DNA of 64,000 bases from Bombus terrestris (Eukaryota > Arthropoda > Insecta > Hymenoptera > Apidae): positions 5,146,001-5,210,000 of the forward strand of contig NC_063269.1 in assembly GCF_910591885.1 (NCBI RefSeq), given 5' to 3'. The notes beneath the pieces are model-generated. The model made no database searches and had not been told where the DNA came from. It saw only the letters and a list, made by a program, of their open reading frames with translations. The position numbers and the translations under genes were made by a program. This document shows, one piece after another, positions 48,610-60,953 of the stretch. The number at the start of each line of letters is the position of its first letter. Positions within the stretch are counted from its first letter, which is position 1.

Positions 48610-49143
48610 AGAATCCTAGTCATAGCGCGACTCCATTTTATAAACTGCCGGTACGTGGTACTGTGTCATTCGTTAAGTGTATCATTTCTTAGATATATCA
48701 ATTTAACTGGACATTAAAGCATAATTGCTTTAAATTGATTGATAAGGAATATATGGTAAGTTTATATCAAATTCACATATTTAATAAATCTTTTAATTGA
48801 TAAACTTCTGTAGTTTTATGATTATGCTAAACTATATTAACATTTTCATTACTGATCCTTTTTGTTCAATTCAAATTATTAATTCGCGTGTATTTTATTC
48901 ACGCGAATGTGTTTTTGTCTTTCCAAAAATCTTACCACACCTAGATTAAATTCGTAATGAAACTGGCAAAGTAAGCTTTGTTGCATCTATATGTATATAT
49001 ACACATGTGGTACATAGCACATGTTTATGACATGGATGTAATTATTACATATTAGAAAAAATAAAAGAAGTACACGAGATTTTTTTATATAAAGATTAAA
49101 AAGAATTGATATAAGTTTAATTTTTTTTTTTTTTATATTACAG

Positions 49144-51300
49144 ATGTCAACAGAGATGGAGACAAAAGCTGAAGATGTGGAAACTTTTGCCTTTCAAGCA
49201 GAAATTGCTCAACTTATGTCATTGATTATCAATACCTTTTATTCTAACAAGGAAATTTTCCTGAGAGAACTGATTTCAAACTCTAGCGATGCTCTTGATA
49301 AAATACGCTATGAGTCTTTAACAGATCCTTCTAAGCTTGACAGTGGTAAAGAATTATTTATTAAAATTATTCCAAATAAAAATGATGGCACTTTGACCAT
49401 CATTGATACTGGTATTGGTATGACCAAAGCTGACCTGGTAAATAATCTTGGTACAATTGCCAAGTCTGGTACTAAAGCTTTTATGGAAGCGCTTCAAGCT
49501 GGTGCAGACATATCCATGATCGGACAATTTGGTGTAGGTTTTTACTCTGCCTATTTAGTAGCAGATAAGGTGACTGTTGTTTCCAGACACAATGACGACG
49601 AACAGTATCTATGGGAATCTAGTGCTGGCGGATCGTTTACTGTTAGACATGATACTGGAGAACCATTAGGACGAGGGACAAAAATTGTTCTACATGTAAA
49701 GGAAGACCAAACTGAATACTTAGAAGAGAGTAAAATCAAAGAAATTGTAAAAAAGCATTCTCAATTCATTGGTTATCCAATTAAATTAGTAGTACAAAAG
49801 GAACGTGAAAAGGAGCTGAGTGAAGATGAGGCTGAAGAAGAAGAAGAAGAAAAGAAAAAAGAGGGTGATGGAAAACCAGAGGTTGAGGATGTAGAGGAAG
49901 AAGAAACAGCAGAGGGTGAAGGAAAGAAAAAGAAGAAAAAGACTATTAAAGAAAAGTATACCGAAGATGAAGAATTGAACAAAACAAAACCCATCTGGAC
50001 TAGGAATCCTGATGACATAACGCAAGAAGAATATGGTGAATTCTACAAATCATTGACAAATGATTGGGAAGATCATTTGGCTGTTAAACATTTCTCTGTA
50101 GAAGGTCAGTTGGAGTTCAGAGCTTTACTTTTTGTACCAAGGCGTATGCCATTTGATTTATTTGAAAATAAGAAGAGGAAAAATAATATTAAACTGTATG
50201 TAAGGAGAGTGTTCATTATGGACAATTGTGAACAGTTAATTCCAGAATACTTAAATTTCATGAAGGGAGTAGTCGATAGTGAAGATCTTCCACTAAATAT
50301 CTCTCGCGAAATGCTGCAACAAAATAAAATCTTAAAGGTTATTCGCAAAAACTTAGTTAAAAAATGCATAGAATTGTTCGAAGAACTCACAGAGGACAAG
50401 GATAACTATAAGAAATTCTATGAACAATTTAGCAAAAACATTAAATTAGGTATTCACGAAGATAGTTCTAATCGTAATAAATTGTCAGATCTTTTGAGGT
50501 ATCATACCTCAGCTTCTGGAGATGAAGTATGCTCTCTTAAGGACTATGTAGGCAGAATGAAAGAGAATCAAAAGCACATTTACTTTATTACTGGGGAGAA
50601 TAAAGAACAAGTTGCAAACAGTTCATTTGTTGAACGTGTTAAAAAACGTGGCTTTGAAGTAGTTTATATGACAGAACCTATCGACGAATACGTAGTGCAA
50701 CAAATGAAAGAATTTGATGGTAAGCAATTGGTATCTGTAACCAAAGAAGGATTAGAACTTCCTGAGGACGAAGAAGAGAAAAAGAAAAGAGAAGAAGACA
50801 AAGCTAAATATGAAAATTTATGTAAAGTAATGAAAAATATTCTTGATAACAAAGTAGAAAAAGTTGTAGTATCAAACCGATTGGTTAATTCACCTTGCTG
50901 TATAGTCACTTCACAATATGGCTGGACTGCCAATATGGAAAGGATCATGAAAGCTCAAGCTCTTAGAGACACTTCTACTATGGGATACATGGCAGCAAAG
51001 AAACACCTTGAGATAAATCCGGATCATGCTATTATCGAAACCCTTCATCAAAAAGCAGAGGCTGATAAAAGTGATAAAGCAGTAAAAGACTTAGTAATTT
51101 TGTTGTTTGAAACAGCACTTCTTTCCTCAGGTTTTACATTGGATGAACCACAAGTTCATGCTGCAAGAATTTATAGAATGATCAAGTTGGGACTTGGTAT
51201 CGATGAAGAAGAATCTATACCAGAAGAGCAAACAACAGAAGAAGTTGTTCCTCCTTTGGAAGGAGAAGAAGATGCTTCACGAATGGAAGAAGTAGACTAA
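49144..51300 (+). CDS. Hsp90: Hsp90 (Hsp83), cytosolic ATP-dependent chaperone
   Basis: A single coding exon of 718 residues ending in MEEVD, the TPR co-chaperone docking signal of cytosolic Hsp90. The GHKL ATPase domain covers about residues 10-215, with catalytic E42 and ATP-binding N46 in FLRELISNSSDALDK, D88 in DTGIGMT, and GQFGVGFYSAYLVADKV. A charged linker at about 218-275 is rich in Glu/Lys. The middle domain includes PIWTRNPDDITQEEYGEFYK and PLNISREMLQQNKILKVIRK. The C-terminal dimerisation domain follows. It folds kinases, steroid receptors and many other clients in the cytosol. ATG at 49,144 directly follows the acceptor of a 388-nt 5' UTR intron. Promoter HSEs and TATA indicate heat induction plus basal expression. 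A polyadenylation signal lies at 51,436. No defect was seen. Confidence 0.99.
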   Translation: MSTEMETKAEDVETFAFQAEIAQLMSLIINTFYSNKEIFLRELISNSSDALDKIRYESLTDPSKLDSGKELFIKIIPNKNDGTLTIIDTGIGMTKADLVNNLGTIAKSGTKAFMEALQAGADISMIGQFGVGFYSAYLVADKVTVVSRHNDDEQYLWESSAGGSFTVRHDTGEPLGRGTKIVLHVKEDQTEYLEESKIKEIVKKHSQFIGYPIKLVVQKEREKELSEDEAEEEEEEKKKEGDGKPEVEDVEEEETAEGEGKKKKKKTIKEKYTEDEELNKTKPIWTRNPDDITQEEYGEFYKSLTNDWEDHLAVKHFSVEGQLEFRALLFVPRRMPFDLFENKKRKNNIKLYVRRVFIMDNCEQLIPEYLNFMKGVVDSEDLPLNISREMLQQNKILKVIRKNLVKKCIELFEELTEDKDNYKKFYEQFSKNIKLGIHEDSSNRNKLSDLLRYHTSASGDEVCSLKDYVGRMKENQKHIYFITGENKEQVANSSFVERVKKRGFEVVYMTEPIDEYVVQQMKEFDGKQLVSVTKEGLELPEDEEEKKKREEDKAKYENLCKVMKNILDNKVEKVVVSNRLVNSPCCIVTSQYGWTANMERIMKAQALRDTSTMGYMAAKKHLEINPDHAIIETLHQKAEADKSDKAVKDLVILLFETALLSSGFTLDEPQVHAARIYRMIKLGLGIDEEESIPEEQTTEEVVPPLEGEEDASRMEEVD

Positions 51301-51986
51301 GTTTAAGATCTGAATATGATATCAATGCTTAACGTCATTGTAGTCATTGAAAGACTGCTGAAATAGCCACGTTTTATGTGGTATTATAAACGAAATTGTC
51401 TGATACCAAATACTTTGGAATTAAGTAAAATTTACAATAAAATTTATTACAATATATATATATTATATATATATAAATAAATATATGTATTTTTATTATC
51501 TACACCTACCATATTAAATACTACATAATATATTACTACACATAGCAAAAAATAATTTAAAAAAAAATGAATAACCGTTGTAGTTACGAAAATTTCTAGA
51601 GATAAAATATTAGATAATAGACACACTTATTTCGTAATGTCATATATTAGATGAAGTAACCTAAATTGATAATTAAATTTGGCAAATTTTTAAATTCAAT
51701 ACATTGCATTACATATTCCTCTTGCCTATTTATGTTTGAATTGAATTAGATGTACTTAAGCGAAGTTAAGTAGAAAAGTTGCTTATTAATTTCTGGTGAT
51801 ATCATATGATGTTAGCTTCGCGAAATTAATGGTTTCACACAGGTATTTGACGATTATTTTGTGTTCGTTAAAGTATGTCAAGACACGCCATCTACTTAAA
51901 GTTTTAAAGTGATCGAAAGAAGCTTCTGCTGCAAGTAAAACTTGGCCTTCGAATAAGACACAGCAGAAAGATATTAAAGAACAATT
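51301..51986. other. Hsp90 3' UTR and KGD4 upstream region
   Basis: Contains the Hsp90 polyadenylation signal AATAAA (51,436-51,441) followed by TA-rich low-complexity sequence (about 51,455-51,485), then the presumed KGD4 promoter. No other gene is seen. Confidence 0.7.
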
Positions 51987-52616
51987 ATGATGGCAAGCAA
52001 AGGTTGGAAGGTCAGTGCATCGGTATAATTGTAAAAAAAGTATACCGTATGTTAATATATGACTATAATAAAATCACTCAGTTTACAAGATTTAAATTTT
52101 AATAGGTAGTAAAACCACATGTGCCTTTGATTAAATTTCGTAAAGGTGGAAGTGGCAGAGGTAATAATATCAAGCAAGAGTTACTGTTGACATTTGAATG
52201 TTTCAGTTGAAAAAGCCGACTGAAATCCTTGTTATTGGTTAATTAATCCAGGTACAACCACACCATCTGTGCATGCAGGGCCGACTATGTCACAAAAAAG
52301 TATTGGTGCAACAGGACCTGATGTAGTGGTTTTACCAACAATAGAAGATATTTATCTTCCTCCACGCTATCAAAGACGACCCATTGATGAAAAGGAAATT
52401 GCATATATTAATGTAAGTATTCTGTTATTTTATCAGTGCTTTATGTAATCAAACTTGCCATTCATATAGAACATAAATTATTAGAATTTAGATGAATTTA
52501 TGATATTTATGATCTTTATATTCATGTAATACTTTCTGAAATCCATATGCAATGGAAAAGGAACAAATTTTTATTAAATTAATTCTTTTTTGTTACAGAG
52601 AGGTGGTCCAGAATAA
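51987..52616 (+). CDS. MRPS36: KGD4/MRPS36, alpha-ketoglutarate dehydrogenase component 4
   Basis: Four tiny exons, 51,987-52,010; 52,106-52,160; 52,252-52,412; 52,599-52,616, encode 85 residues and are too fragmented to appear as one long frame. The N-terminal VVKPHVPLIKFRKGG and the C-terminal LPPRYQRRPIDEKEIAYIN plus RGGPE match the two conserved ends of MRPS36/Kgd4 (human VVKPHTPLIRFPDR and EFIQRGGPE). The protein was first listed as a small mitoribosomal subunit protein. It is now known to tether the E3 subunit (dihydrolipoamide dehydrogenase) to the E2 core of the 2-oxoglutarate dehydrogenase complex in the mitochondrial matrix. Two ATGs are adjacent (51,987 and 51,990) and either could serve. 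The exon 1 donor AAG|GTCAGT is slightly off consensus. All phases close. Confidence 0.92.
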
Positions 52617-53310
52617 ATTCCTTAAGGAATTATCAACTCTGTACTCAATATATAGAACATTATCAACTTTAGGGTATTATTACACTTTTTCTGTATAAAC
52701 AATTCTGTAAATAAATGCCAGCAAAACAATAACCTATAAATTGTATATATTTTTATCATCCATCTATCAGACAAGGTCTTTCTTTGCCTATGTGACATTG
52801 CCAGAACCTGCTATTTCTGGCTTACTTTTTGGCTTATTCTTGTAACAGATAGAGTGTTTTGATCCTAGACAAAAAAAAAGTTGAGTAAAATTACGTTATT
52901 CCTGTATAATGTTTGTGTATTGTTACACTATCATTATCATTAAAAATTAGTCAGCTTCTAAATATAAGGATGTTCCAAACTTTTTAACATAGTTCCTTTT
53001 ATGTTAATCTTTTTAATATATTTATTGCGTTAGGTATAACAAATTGGAAAGACTTACACTTTTTAAATATGTTCTTTGCCATTTGATTCTATAAATGTAT
53101 TTGCGAATTCTGTTAAGAATAAATTAAAGAAAAACGTTTTGGGAGTAAAAGCTGGTAGACACAGCCCTGTCCCATGACAGAAATAGCAGACGACAGTGCG
53201 CTGTATCTTCCATCCACTTTCGCGATCCCTGGACGTGCCAGTGGAAGATCTACAGTTGTTTTACCATTTATCGAAGTTGCGAGAACGATACGAACGACAA
53301 ATTTACGAAT
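52617..53310. other. KGD4 3' region and RIC-3 promoter/5' UTR
   Basis: AT-rich 3' flank with AATAAA near 52,711, then a more GC-balanced stretch from about 53,150 that is presumably the RIC-3 promoter and 5' UTR. No additional coding sequence is supported. Confidence 0.6.
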
Positions 53311-56300
53311 ATGGCTGAAATAACGAATTTCGGTCCAAGAAAGGCGATTTTTGTCCTAGCAATTGTAATCGGGTGTTTTGCAGTATTGTGGCCGAAAATT
53401 TTCTATCCTATGTTCACAGCATCTGTCAGTCCACATTATACGTCGGACAATTCGGGTAAGATTTTATCGAAATATCTAATTCATTGAAGATAAAAGAGAG
53501 TACATTATATTACGAAGAAATTTTATTTATATTGAATTTTTAAAAACTAGCTACTTAATTACAATCACATATATTTTTTTGTAGCCTTCAATTTTTTTCC
53601 TTTTAATTAATTATTTAAAAGTGAAAATTATATTTTTTTCTTGTCAATGAATTAAATTTTCAAATGTTTATTAGCATGCTGCGATGTAATCTTTGAAAGT
53701 GATGTCACTGCTGCTGATATTATGTATGAAATATGTCAGAATATACTGAAACATCATCAAATTGATCCAAGAGTAAGAGATGTTTTGAAAACTGTAAAAT
53801 TAACACCACAAGGTGCAAGTTTGTGTAGAGAAGAAATTTTAGCTAGATGTGGTATAGATTTATCTACATTTCTTGCTGAAAGAGAAAGCCTGGGAAAATC
53901 TTATAAACAAGTTTTAGAAGAAATCAGATCATTTAATAGTTCCCTCTGTCTTAAAATACATTTTGGTATAGCTCTTTCTCAACTAGGAACTCCACATCTA
54001 ATCAGATATCATATTTTAATGCCGCACAGTAAGAATTATAATAAGTCTTATTTAAAACTTTTGACATTAACTATTAACAAGCGTGAATAACTTTCTTTTA
54101 TTATTAACATAATTATATCATTTGAATTGAATCACTGCATTAGTAATGACTTCTAATAAAGAGTATCAGTTTGGTATTATTAAATTAACCAATTATACAT
54201 GGAAAGGAGATTCAAGTTATCTCTCCTATTTGGCAGGTTGCCAAAAGAACAAGTATGTATAACTAGAGATGAGTAGATGGGAATAAGTTTGGCCTATAGT
54301 TATAGCTTTAAATGTGTGTAATAAACTAAAATGATAATATACTAACATTTCTATAAAACCTGAAATAATTATAAAGGAATTATTACAAGGAATTTTAAGT
54401 TCTGTTTGTTTTACACTGTTTTTTTTCAAGTAATATTTAAAGAAATAATATTTGTATTTTTAGATACCATAAAACAAGAACGAGGTACACCTCCACATGC
54501 AGGTGGTTTACATCCTGCATTAAGAGAACGTGGTAGAACTATTCCTTCCTCTCATATTGTACCAAAGGTAGCAGATAGACCTGATCATGTTGTGCCAAAG
54601 ATGAGACCACCTTTAGGAGGTGCAGGACATGTTGTTCCTGCACCAAAAGGAAATGGTACTATGGGAATTATTATGCCATTATATACTTCGGGCATTGTAC
54701 TATTTTTCCTATATACAATTGTAAAGGTAAAATATTCTATAAAATTTGGATATTTAGGTAACTTTATTTAAATTTTATGAAATCTTATTGTAATTTATTT
54801 TATTAGGTGCTGAGAAAAAATTCGGATAATGAAATCATTTCAGAATATCCAGGAGTTGCAGCGGAGAAAGAATTTCGGAAAATGGTATTTAGTCCTGAAG
54901 CTTTTGCTACTGCAATGACTGGTGGTACAATGCATTATCAAAAGGAGAGGTCCCCATCACCACAAAGGCCACCTACCATAGAGGAATTAAAGGACCGTAA
55001 GTTCTTTAAATGTTTGAGAGATATTGACAACACTTGATTTACATTATCATTAATGCAGTGTTTTCCTTGAAAGCTAGTTCCTTTAAAGAAATACTGAAAA
55101 ATAAGGTACATGTTTTTTTGAGTATCTAATCAGATTTTTAAATGGTGTTGCATGATGCAAGGTTTGCACAATTAGAACACACACGTATTTATATCATAAA
55201 TTTAACAAAAAACTGTTAGACTAAAATTAAAAATATTGTAAGTATTCGTGTATATTCTCTGAACACGTTTGGTAATGTTATACATGCTGGAACACAAGAA
55301 GCGGCAGGAGACATAGAGATAGATCAACTGAGACGACGTTTGGTCGAGACGGAAGCAGCCATGGAAAGAATTGTTGTTCAGATGGGCAACATATCACGTT
55401 CAGTTATGCATAGTCCAAGCCCACAACAAGAACTCAAGGTTTACTAGACTAATTATGAAACAATTTACATTTTCAGTTTTTTAGTCTTTAGAAATGTGCA
55501 CGTTGTTGTGTTCTGATTGCGTTTCAAGTTTTACCTTTCCTGTTATACATTATATACATATTCATTACGAGATCTTCGACATTATGAGATCTTCGACATT
55601 TCGCTTTTTCTTATTCTCCAATGCTTCTGTATAACTATATTTAAATTATTGATCATTTTTTATATATTCATCTTCATATAAAAATGTGCATACTCATATT
55701 TTAGCTGAGTGAAGTACTCGTTAAAAGCATTTAAATTATCAAATATATTATAAATGATAGAATTTATAGTTCTTATTTTTACATTTAAATAGTAGATGGG
55801 CCTCCAAAGTCCAAAGGCCTGGCAGGGGTTGATCGCTCATCTAAGGTATATTCTTTGCCTCAAAGATTACCTAACAAGAGTAACCAAAGTTTGTGATAAA
55901 TTGTTTGCACTACATTTATATTTTTCCACAAATAATAAATTTGTTATACTCAGGTTGCCTTTAAATCTGTAGATGTTTGTGTGAAGAGGACGTAGGTCGT
56001 GAGGATTTTCGTTTATTTATACTGGTCGGGGGAGAGTCGGAAAATTCAAATTCGTCTTCATTCGACGGTTGCATGTAGCGGCGACAATGTTTTGCCCGGA
56101 GTTTATTTGATCTTACATTACTTGTAATCTAACGGTCTTGATACTCCGAGAAAAAACAACAACATGATTTGAATTGTCCTCTGACTCATGTTCCACTACA
56201 AATCATTAACAATTATTTCAGTTGTTCACGCATATAACTTATGGTGATTAATAAAGTAACAACGTAAATATGTCATAATAACTTTTATCTCTTGCCTTAT

Positions 56301-58384
56301 TATTATTTTTATACACGGAAATGAGTATGTAGATAAAGACGCATTGTCGACTATAACACATATAATAATAATAATAATATATATCAATAAGTACACATCT
56401 TTGGCGAAAAATTCTTAGTTAACGAAGTGACTGTTAATGATTACAACATATAATATTTTCAGTGAAATAAAAATATTTGTCATTTAAAGGTAACCTGTTA
56501 TATTTAGGTATTTTTATATTCTAATATTAAGGAGTCAACCTTGTAATAACAACGTTTCAGAGTATTTATGATTTATTAAAACATGTTAAAACATATTAAA
56601 AATTATCGGTAGTGTATATTTTTTAGATATAATCTCTTTCATTAAATTGATAAATTTAAATGCATGTTTATAAATTAACTATTCTTATTTATAGCTCCAT
56701 TAATTTAGTTACTGCTATATTGTAAGTTTTTTTAACAGAACAGCATGATTTTTTAAACAATGTTTTAAAATGTGTGAATTTTTAAGCAAATGCTATATTG
56801 TATTTGTAAAAAGAAGGAGATTAAAAACTTTATTTATTTATTAAGCATTAACCATCATAATGCAGTATTCATAATATACATTATATATATATATATATCT
56901 TATATTAAAAAATGTAAAGTAAAATATTATTCCCTTAAGGCAGTATAATACACAAGATCATTTATTTGCATTATTTAATTTACAGAACAATACCATTGTC
57001 CAGGCTGAACATAGTATGATAGATGAAGAAGTAGAAAACATAGAACATTCGCCAACTGTTAAAGTCATAGGTATGGAAACGACAGCTAGTTGTGAGGGTA
57101 AGGGTAGTAGACCTACTACTCCTATAATTCCAATTTCACAAAGGTAATGAAAGCATTTTGAAAAGATATATTTGTTACAATATAGCATATTTAATAATTG
57201 TAATGGAATTGTTTCAGCCATATTGAGAGAGAAAAAACACCACCAAAACCGATATATTTAGAAGGTGCACTTCCTCCACAATGCGAATTACTTGTAACAG
57301 ATTCAGAAACACAAGCTCAAAAAGCAGAAGAGGATGTAGAGGCGCCTGTTGTACTTTCGGGCAAAATGACCCTCTCTCTCATCAGTCTCGACCAAAATGC
57401 AGCTGTAAGAAAATATTAGAATTATCAACAGAATCAAATGAATCTGCGGAGCCTTGTTTTATTTGGTGATTCTTTCATTTATTTAATTGTTTGCTTCTGT
57501 ACAGATTAGTTAATATGAAAATGGCAGATCACAGGAACTATGTAGGATGTAAAAATAATTTTTTTCAAATAATTACTAACATAAATTGAACATTAATGTG
57601 TTATTACGCATCAGTAATTATTAATCTGTGATTTATTTGGAGCATTAATATTTAATTTGTATTACCTACTAAATGGATTACTAATGTATTAGTTTTGAAC
57701 TAGAATCCAGACACTATATATATTACTCTACATTACACTATATTATATCTTTTTCACTATCACAAATATTAACATTTACATAACTAACATATGAATAACT
57801 GAATATTTAAATATAACTTTGTTACAACAACAGCAAACATTATTTGCCTGAACTATTTAAATCCACATAATCATTCTACAGTTAGTTACACTGTTTAGTT
57901 ATCCCTTTCCGAATTTATAATTATTACACTTGATTGAATCAGACATTATAATGTCATACTAAAAATAAAGATACTAAATATTGTTCCATCACTTTAGGTA
58001 TCTGAGACAGAAGATCAGAAAATACAAAATACAGAAGATACAACAATTTTGAATATGGATGATACAGAGAAAGCTCTAAAGATTAGAACAACCAATAGAA
58101 AAGGGGAAGTAGATACCGAACTACAAGTTAATGAAATGAAAGAAATTTATAAAGAAAAACAACAGCAATTAAAAGGTGATGACCAACAAGAACAAATAGA
58201 AGAAAAAGGTGGAAAAACAGAGGTAAAAGAAGTTGAAGGAGCAGAAGAGATTGAAAAGACAAAGGGAAGTGAAGAAGATATGGGAAAAGTAAAATTAACT
58301 GATAAGGAGGAGAGTGAAGAAGAAAAACAGACTGGAGAAGAAGAAATGGATAAAGCTGTAGAAGTGAAGGAGGAGGAGGAGGAG

Positions 58385-58427
<43 letters not shown>

Positions 58428-58756
58428 AGGAGGAGGAGGAGGAGCAAGAGGAAGAGGAGGAGGAGGAGGAGGAGCAAGAGGAAGAGGAGGAGGAGGAGGA
58501 GGAGCAAGAGGAAGAGGAGGAGGAGGAGGAGGAGCAAGAGGAAGAGGAGGAGGAGGAGGAAGAGGAGGAGGAGGAGGAGGAGGTGATGGAGAGCGAAGAG
58601 GAGAAGGTGATGGAGAGCGAAGAGGAGGAGGAGGAGAGCGAGGAAGAAGAGCAGGGGGAGGAAGAGGATGAAGAGGAAGAGAGAGAGGAAGAAGAAGAGG
58701 ATGACGAAGAAGAGGATGACGATGAGGAGAAAGAGGAAGTGATGGGAAGTAAATAG
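53311..58756 (+). CDS. ric-3: RIC-3, nicotinic acetylcholine receptor chaperone
   Basis: RIC-3 is an ER membrane chaperone that promotes folding and assembly of nicotinic acetylcholine receptors. Core exons are 53,311-53,455; 54,464-54,726; 54,807-54,996; 55,299-55,438; 56,986-57,143; 57,218-57,404; 57,998-58,756, giving 613 residues. The first helix is in GPRKAIFVLAIVIGCFAVLW. A proline-rich loop (HIVPKV...DHVVPKM...GHVVPAP) follows. The second helix is GIIMPLYTSGIVLFFLYTIV. A coiled coil (IDQLRRRLVETEAAMERIVV) is next, then an acidic C terminus. Alternative forms are likely: a phase 1-1 cassette exon (53,675-54,028) and possible early stops after exon 5 or exon 8 (GCT|GTAAGA reads to a stop). 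The final exon ends in a Glu repeat. The acceptor before 55,299 has a poor pyrimidine tract and is the weakest junction. Confidence 0.9.
53675..54028 (+). other. RIC-3 cassette exon encoding an unrecognised 118-residue Cys-containing domain
   Basis: Acceptor TTTATTAG and donor CACA|GTAAGA bound a 354-nt open exon in phase 1 at both ends. It therefore inserts 118 residues between the first helix and the proline-rich loop without breaking the RIC-3 frame. It starts ACCDVIFESDVTAADIMYEI and contains five cysteines and a helical, charged middle (EEILARCGIDLSTFLAERES). I do not recognise the fold. If it is not spliced out, the frame runs on to a stop at 54,090, giving a truncated one-helix isoform. 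The length, open frame and matching phases make it very likely to be coding. Confidence 0.75.
55793..55845 (+). other. possible RIC-3 mini-exon with unresolved phase
   Basis: An exon-like segment has acceptor ATTTAAATAG and donor CTAAG|GTATAT. Its most protein-like frame reads DGPPKSKGLAGVDRSSK. It joins the following exon in phase, but entry needs phase 1 while the preceding RIC-3 exon ends in phase 0. It may belong to an isoform with another upstream exon, or may not be used. Confidence 0.3.
58360..58740. repeat. GAG/GAA trinucleotide array with a 30-bp higher-order repeat
   Basis: Within the last RIC-3 exon, about 380 bp consist almost only of GAG and GAA codons. At 58,445-58,565 there are four near-identical 30-bp copies, each CAA GAG GAA followed by GAG codons (QEEEEEEEEE). 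The frame stays open throughout, so the array encodes a long acidic tail. Confidence 0.95.
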
Positions 58757-60953
58757 GAAATGGAAGAAAAACATGAGAAAGGACAGAATAATAGAAGAAC
58801 TATATAAAAAATATATATTTTACTTTAAATATATCAGTGAGAGAAACAAATATGGTAAATCAGAAGATAATGACAGTTGTAAAAACAACGAAATTGTAAA
58901 AATTTGGTAAGGGAAATTAAATAGAACAGATTAAACATGAAAATAATGGGTTACATTATAATGAAAAGACAATTCAGGATAAAAAGAAAAATTATAATGG
59001 CGAATTAACGTTTGATTGAATCAGTGTTTACCAATCTTGAAAATTTGCAGACTATAGTAAGAAAGAAATAACAAAATAATCATGAATGGTATAGATCTTG
59101 GTTAAGCACTGCCAAAGACCTAATATGTTCATAAGAATCGAATTTATTATATGATTACATTCTTGCCTATTGTATCTTATATTTATATTTCATAGGATCA
59201 AAAATTTACTAATCAGAGGGGCCAAGTAAGAGGCAGTGCATCGTGCACATATCTGATAAAGTCATTGTGCAATAATGACCACAGAATTCAAGCACAGGCA
59301 ATAGGCACTAAATAATTATTAATATGTATTACTGTGGTATTAATCCTATATCAGGTACGGTGATTGGCAAGCACTGATCTCTATAACGCTTGTACACATA
59401 CCAATTGTTTAATGTTACCTAGAATTTTGTATTATGCTGACAATTTATTAATTTCTTGTTCATTTTTTATTTATCACATTAAATTTTATATGGAATTCTG
59501 TATGCAGTATTTGAGTTACATTTAGCTGAGAATTTTTTAATAATGTAGTTTATAAAACCATTTAATATATAGCCATTGTCATTTTCATACCTATGTTTAA
59601 TTATGCAGATCCATATTGAATGCAAATACTCTTCATAATATTATGTATAATTCCCTGACGTTCGTTATGTAAAAATGAAAGATATTAAAATACAAGTTGA
59701 AATCGTATTCAGTGTTGTATAAAAATTAAACAGTTTAATTGCATGATCTTCCATAATAATGTTAATAACGTATTTTAATGTTCAAATCATGTTTTAATAG
59801 CTATTATGAGATGAAGTTATTAGTACTGTTATATGATGTCTATATAAATAGATAATGTTAAATGTAAACTATCATTAAATATATTTTAAAATATTTTTAT
59901 GTCAATAATACAAAGTTGGCGCATTTTTTTGTAATATGTATTACTATTAAGAAAACACGGACCTCGTAAATGTTTATCAGTTATAGTTTAAAAATTACGC
60001 CCAATCGTAAAAATGTGTTAAAAATGTTCCCACATGCAACATTTAAAACATTTCAAACAATTTTGATATAAATGACTTTAATAATAATTAAATAATTTTT
60101 TTTAAATAATTGCTTTAAGATATATATGTATGTATGTATAGCTAAATTCTAATGGAAGTAGGAGCATTTTTTAATGATAATTCGTTCATTAATAAAAACG
60201 CCGGTCCATTAAATGATAGGTTATTTAAGCTCGTACATTTTATCAGTTTAGTAATATCAATTACCTTCAACGTTGTTATTAAAGGAATAAATAATATTAT
60301 TATATCAAAATTCATGTTTGTTTTTGGAATTCTAAAACTAAAATATTGATCTTAATCAGTTTGTAACAAGATATAATCACCCATTTTGCATAAATAATTT
60401 AGACTTACGATGGAACTAAGTATAATCTACAAAGAACAAGTATCATTACTAAATAATTATTTTAGTTTATAATTTAAAACAATGTATAATTGCATTGGAT
60501 ATTGCAATCTATGTATATGTAAAATATGTATGTGTATGTAGCAAGATTAGTTTTCCTAACCAAAATGTATCACATTAAAATTATTTTGTAACCTCTACTT
60601 ATTTCGAGCTCATAGTTTAACAAAGAATAAGATCCGTTTAATACCTTGTAAATCATGAAAGTTTTATTAATATAAATCCTCGGACACTATAAACAATTTG
60701 AGACTAAAATAAATTCTTTGTCTTAAACTTTATACGTTAACCTATAAAAGATTATTTCAGTTTATGAATAAAGAACTATATTAAAATTTTGTTGATAATT
60801 TTGTAATAATGAAAAAGTAATACAGATTTTCTTTTTAAAGCATAACTTCATATTTGTTATTGTAAAATTATAGTTAATAAATGTAATTTTGTGTACACTT
60901 ATAGATGTTTAATTCAAAATATTTTTATTATTTGTAGTTGATAAATGCGATAG
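58757..60953. other. AT-rich RIC-3 3' flank and IMMP2L upstream region
   Basis: About 2.2 kb without a recognisable gene. Several AATAAA/ATTAAA signals occur. The 65-codon frame at 60,152-60,349 is hydrophobic but AT-driven and lacks any homology I know. A possible 5' UTR acceptor (TTATTTGTAG) at about 60,938 precedes the IMMP2L start. Confidence 0.55.

Noticed and set aside
49773..50025. Minus-strand Ser/Phe-rich frames inside Hsp90
   Set aside because: They are antisense shadows of the Hsp90 charged linker.
58295..58774. 159-codon minus-strand poly-Leu frame
   Set aside because: It is the antisense shadow of the RIC-3 poly-Glu codons.
60152..60349. 65-codon hydrophobic frame upstream of IMMP2L
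   Set aside because: It is AT-driven Ile/Asn/Lys/Phe composition with no splice context or known family.
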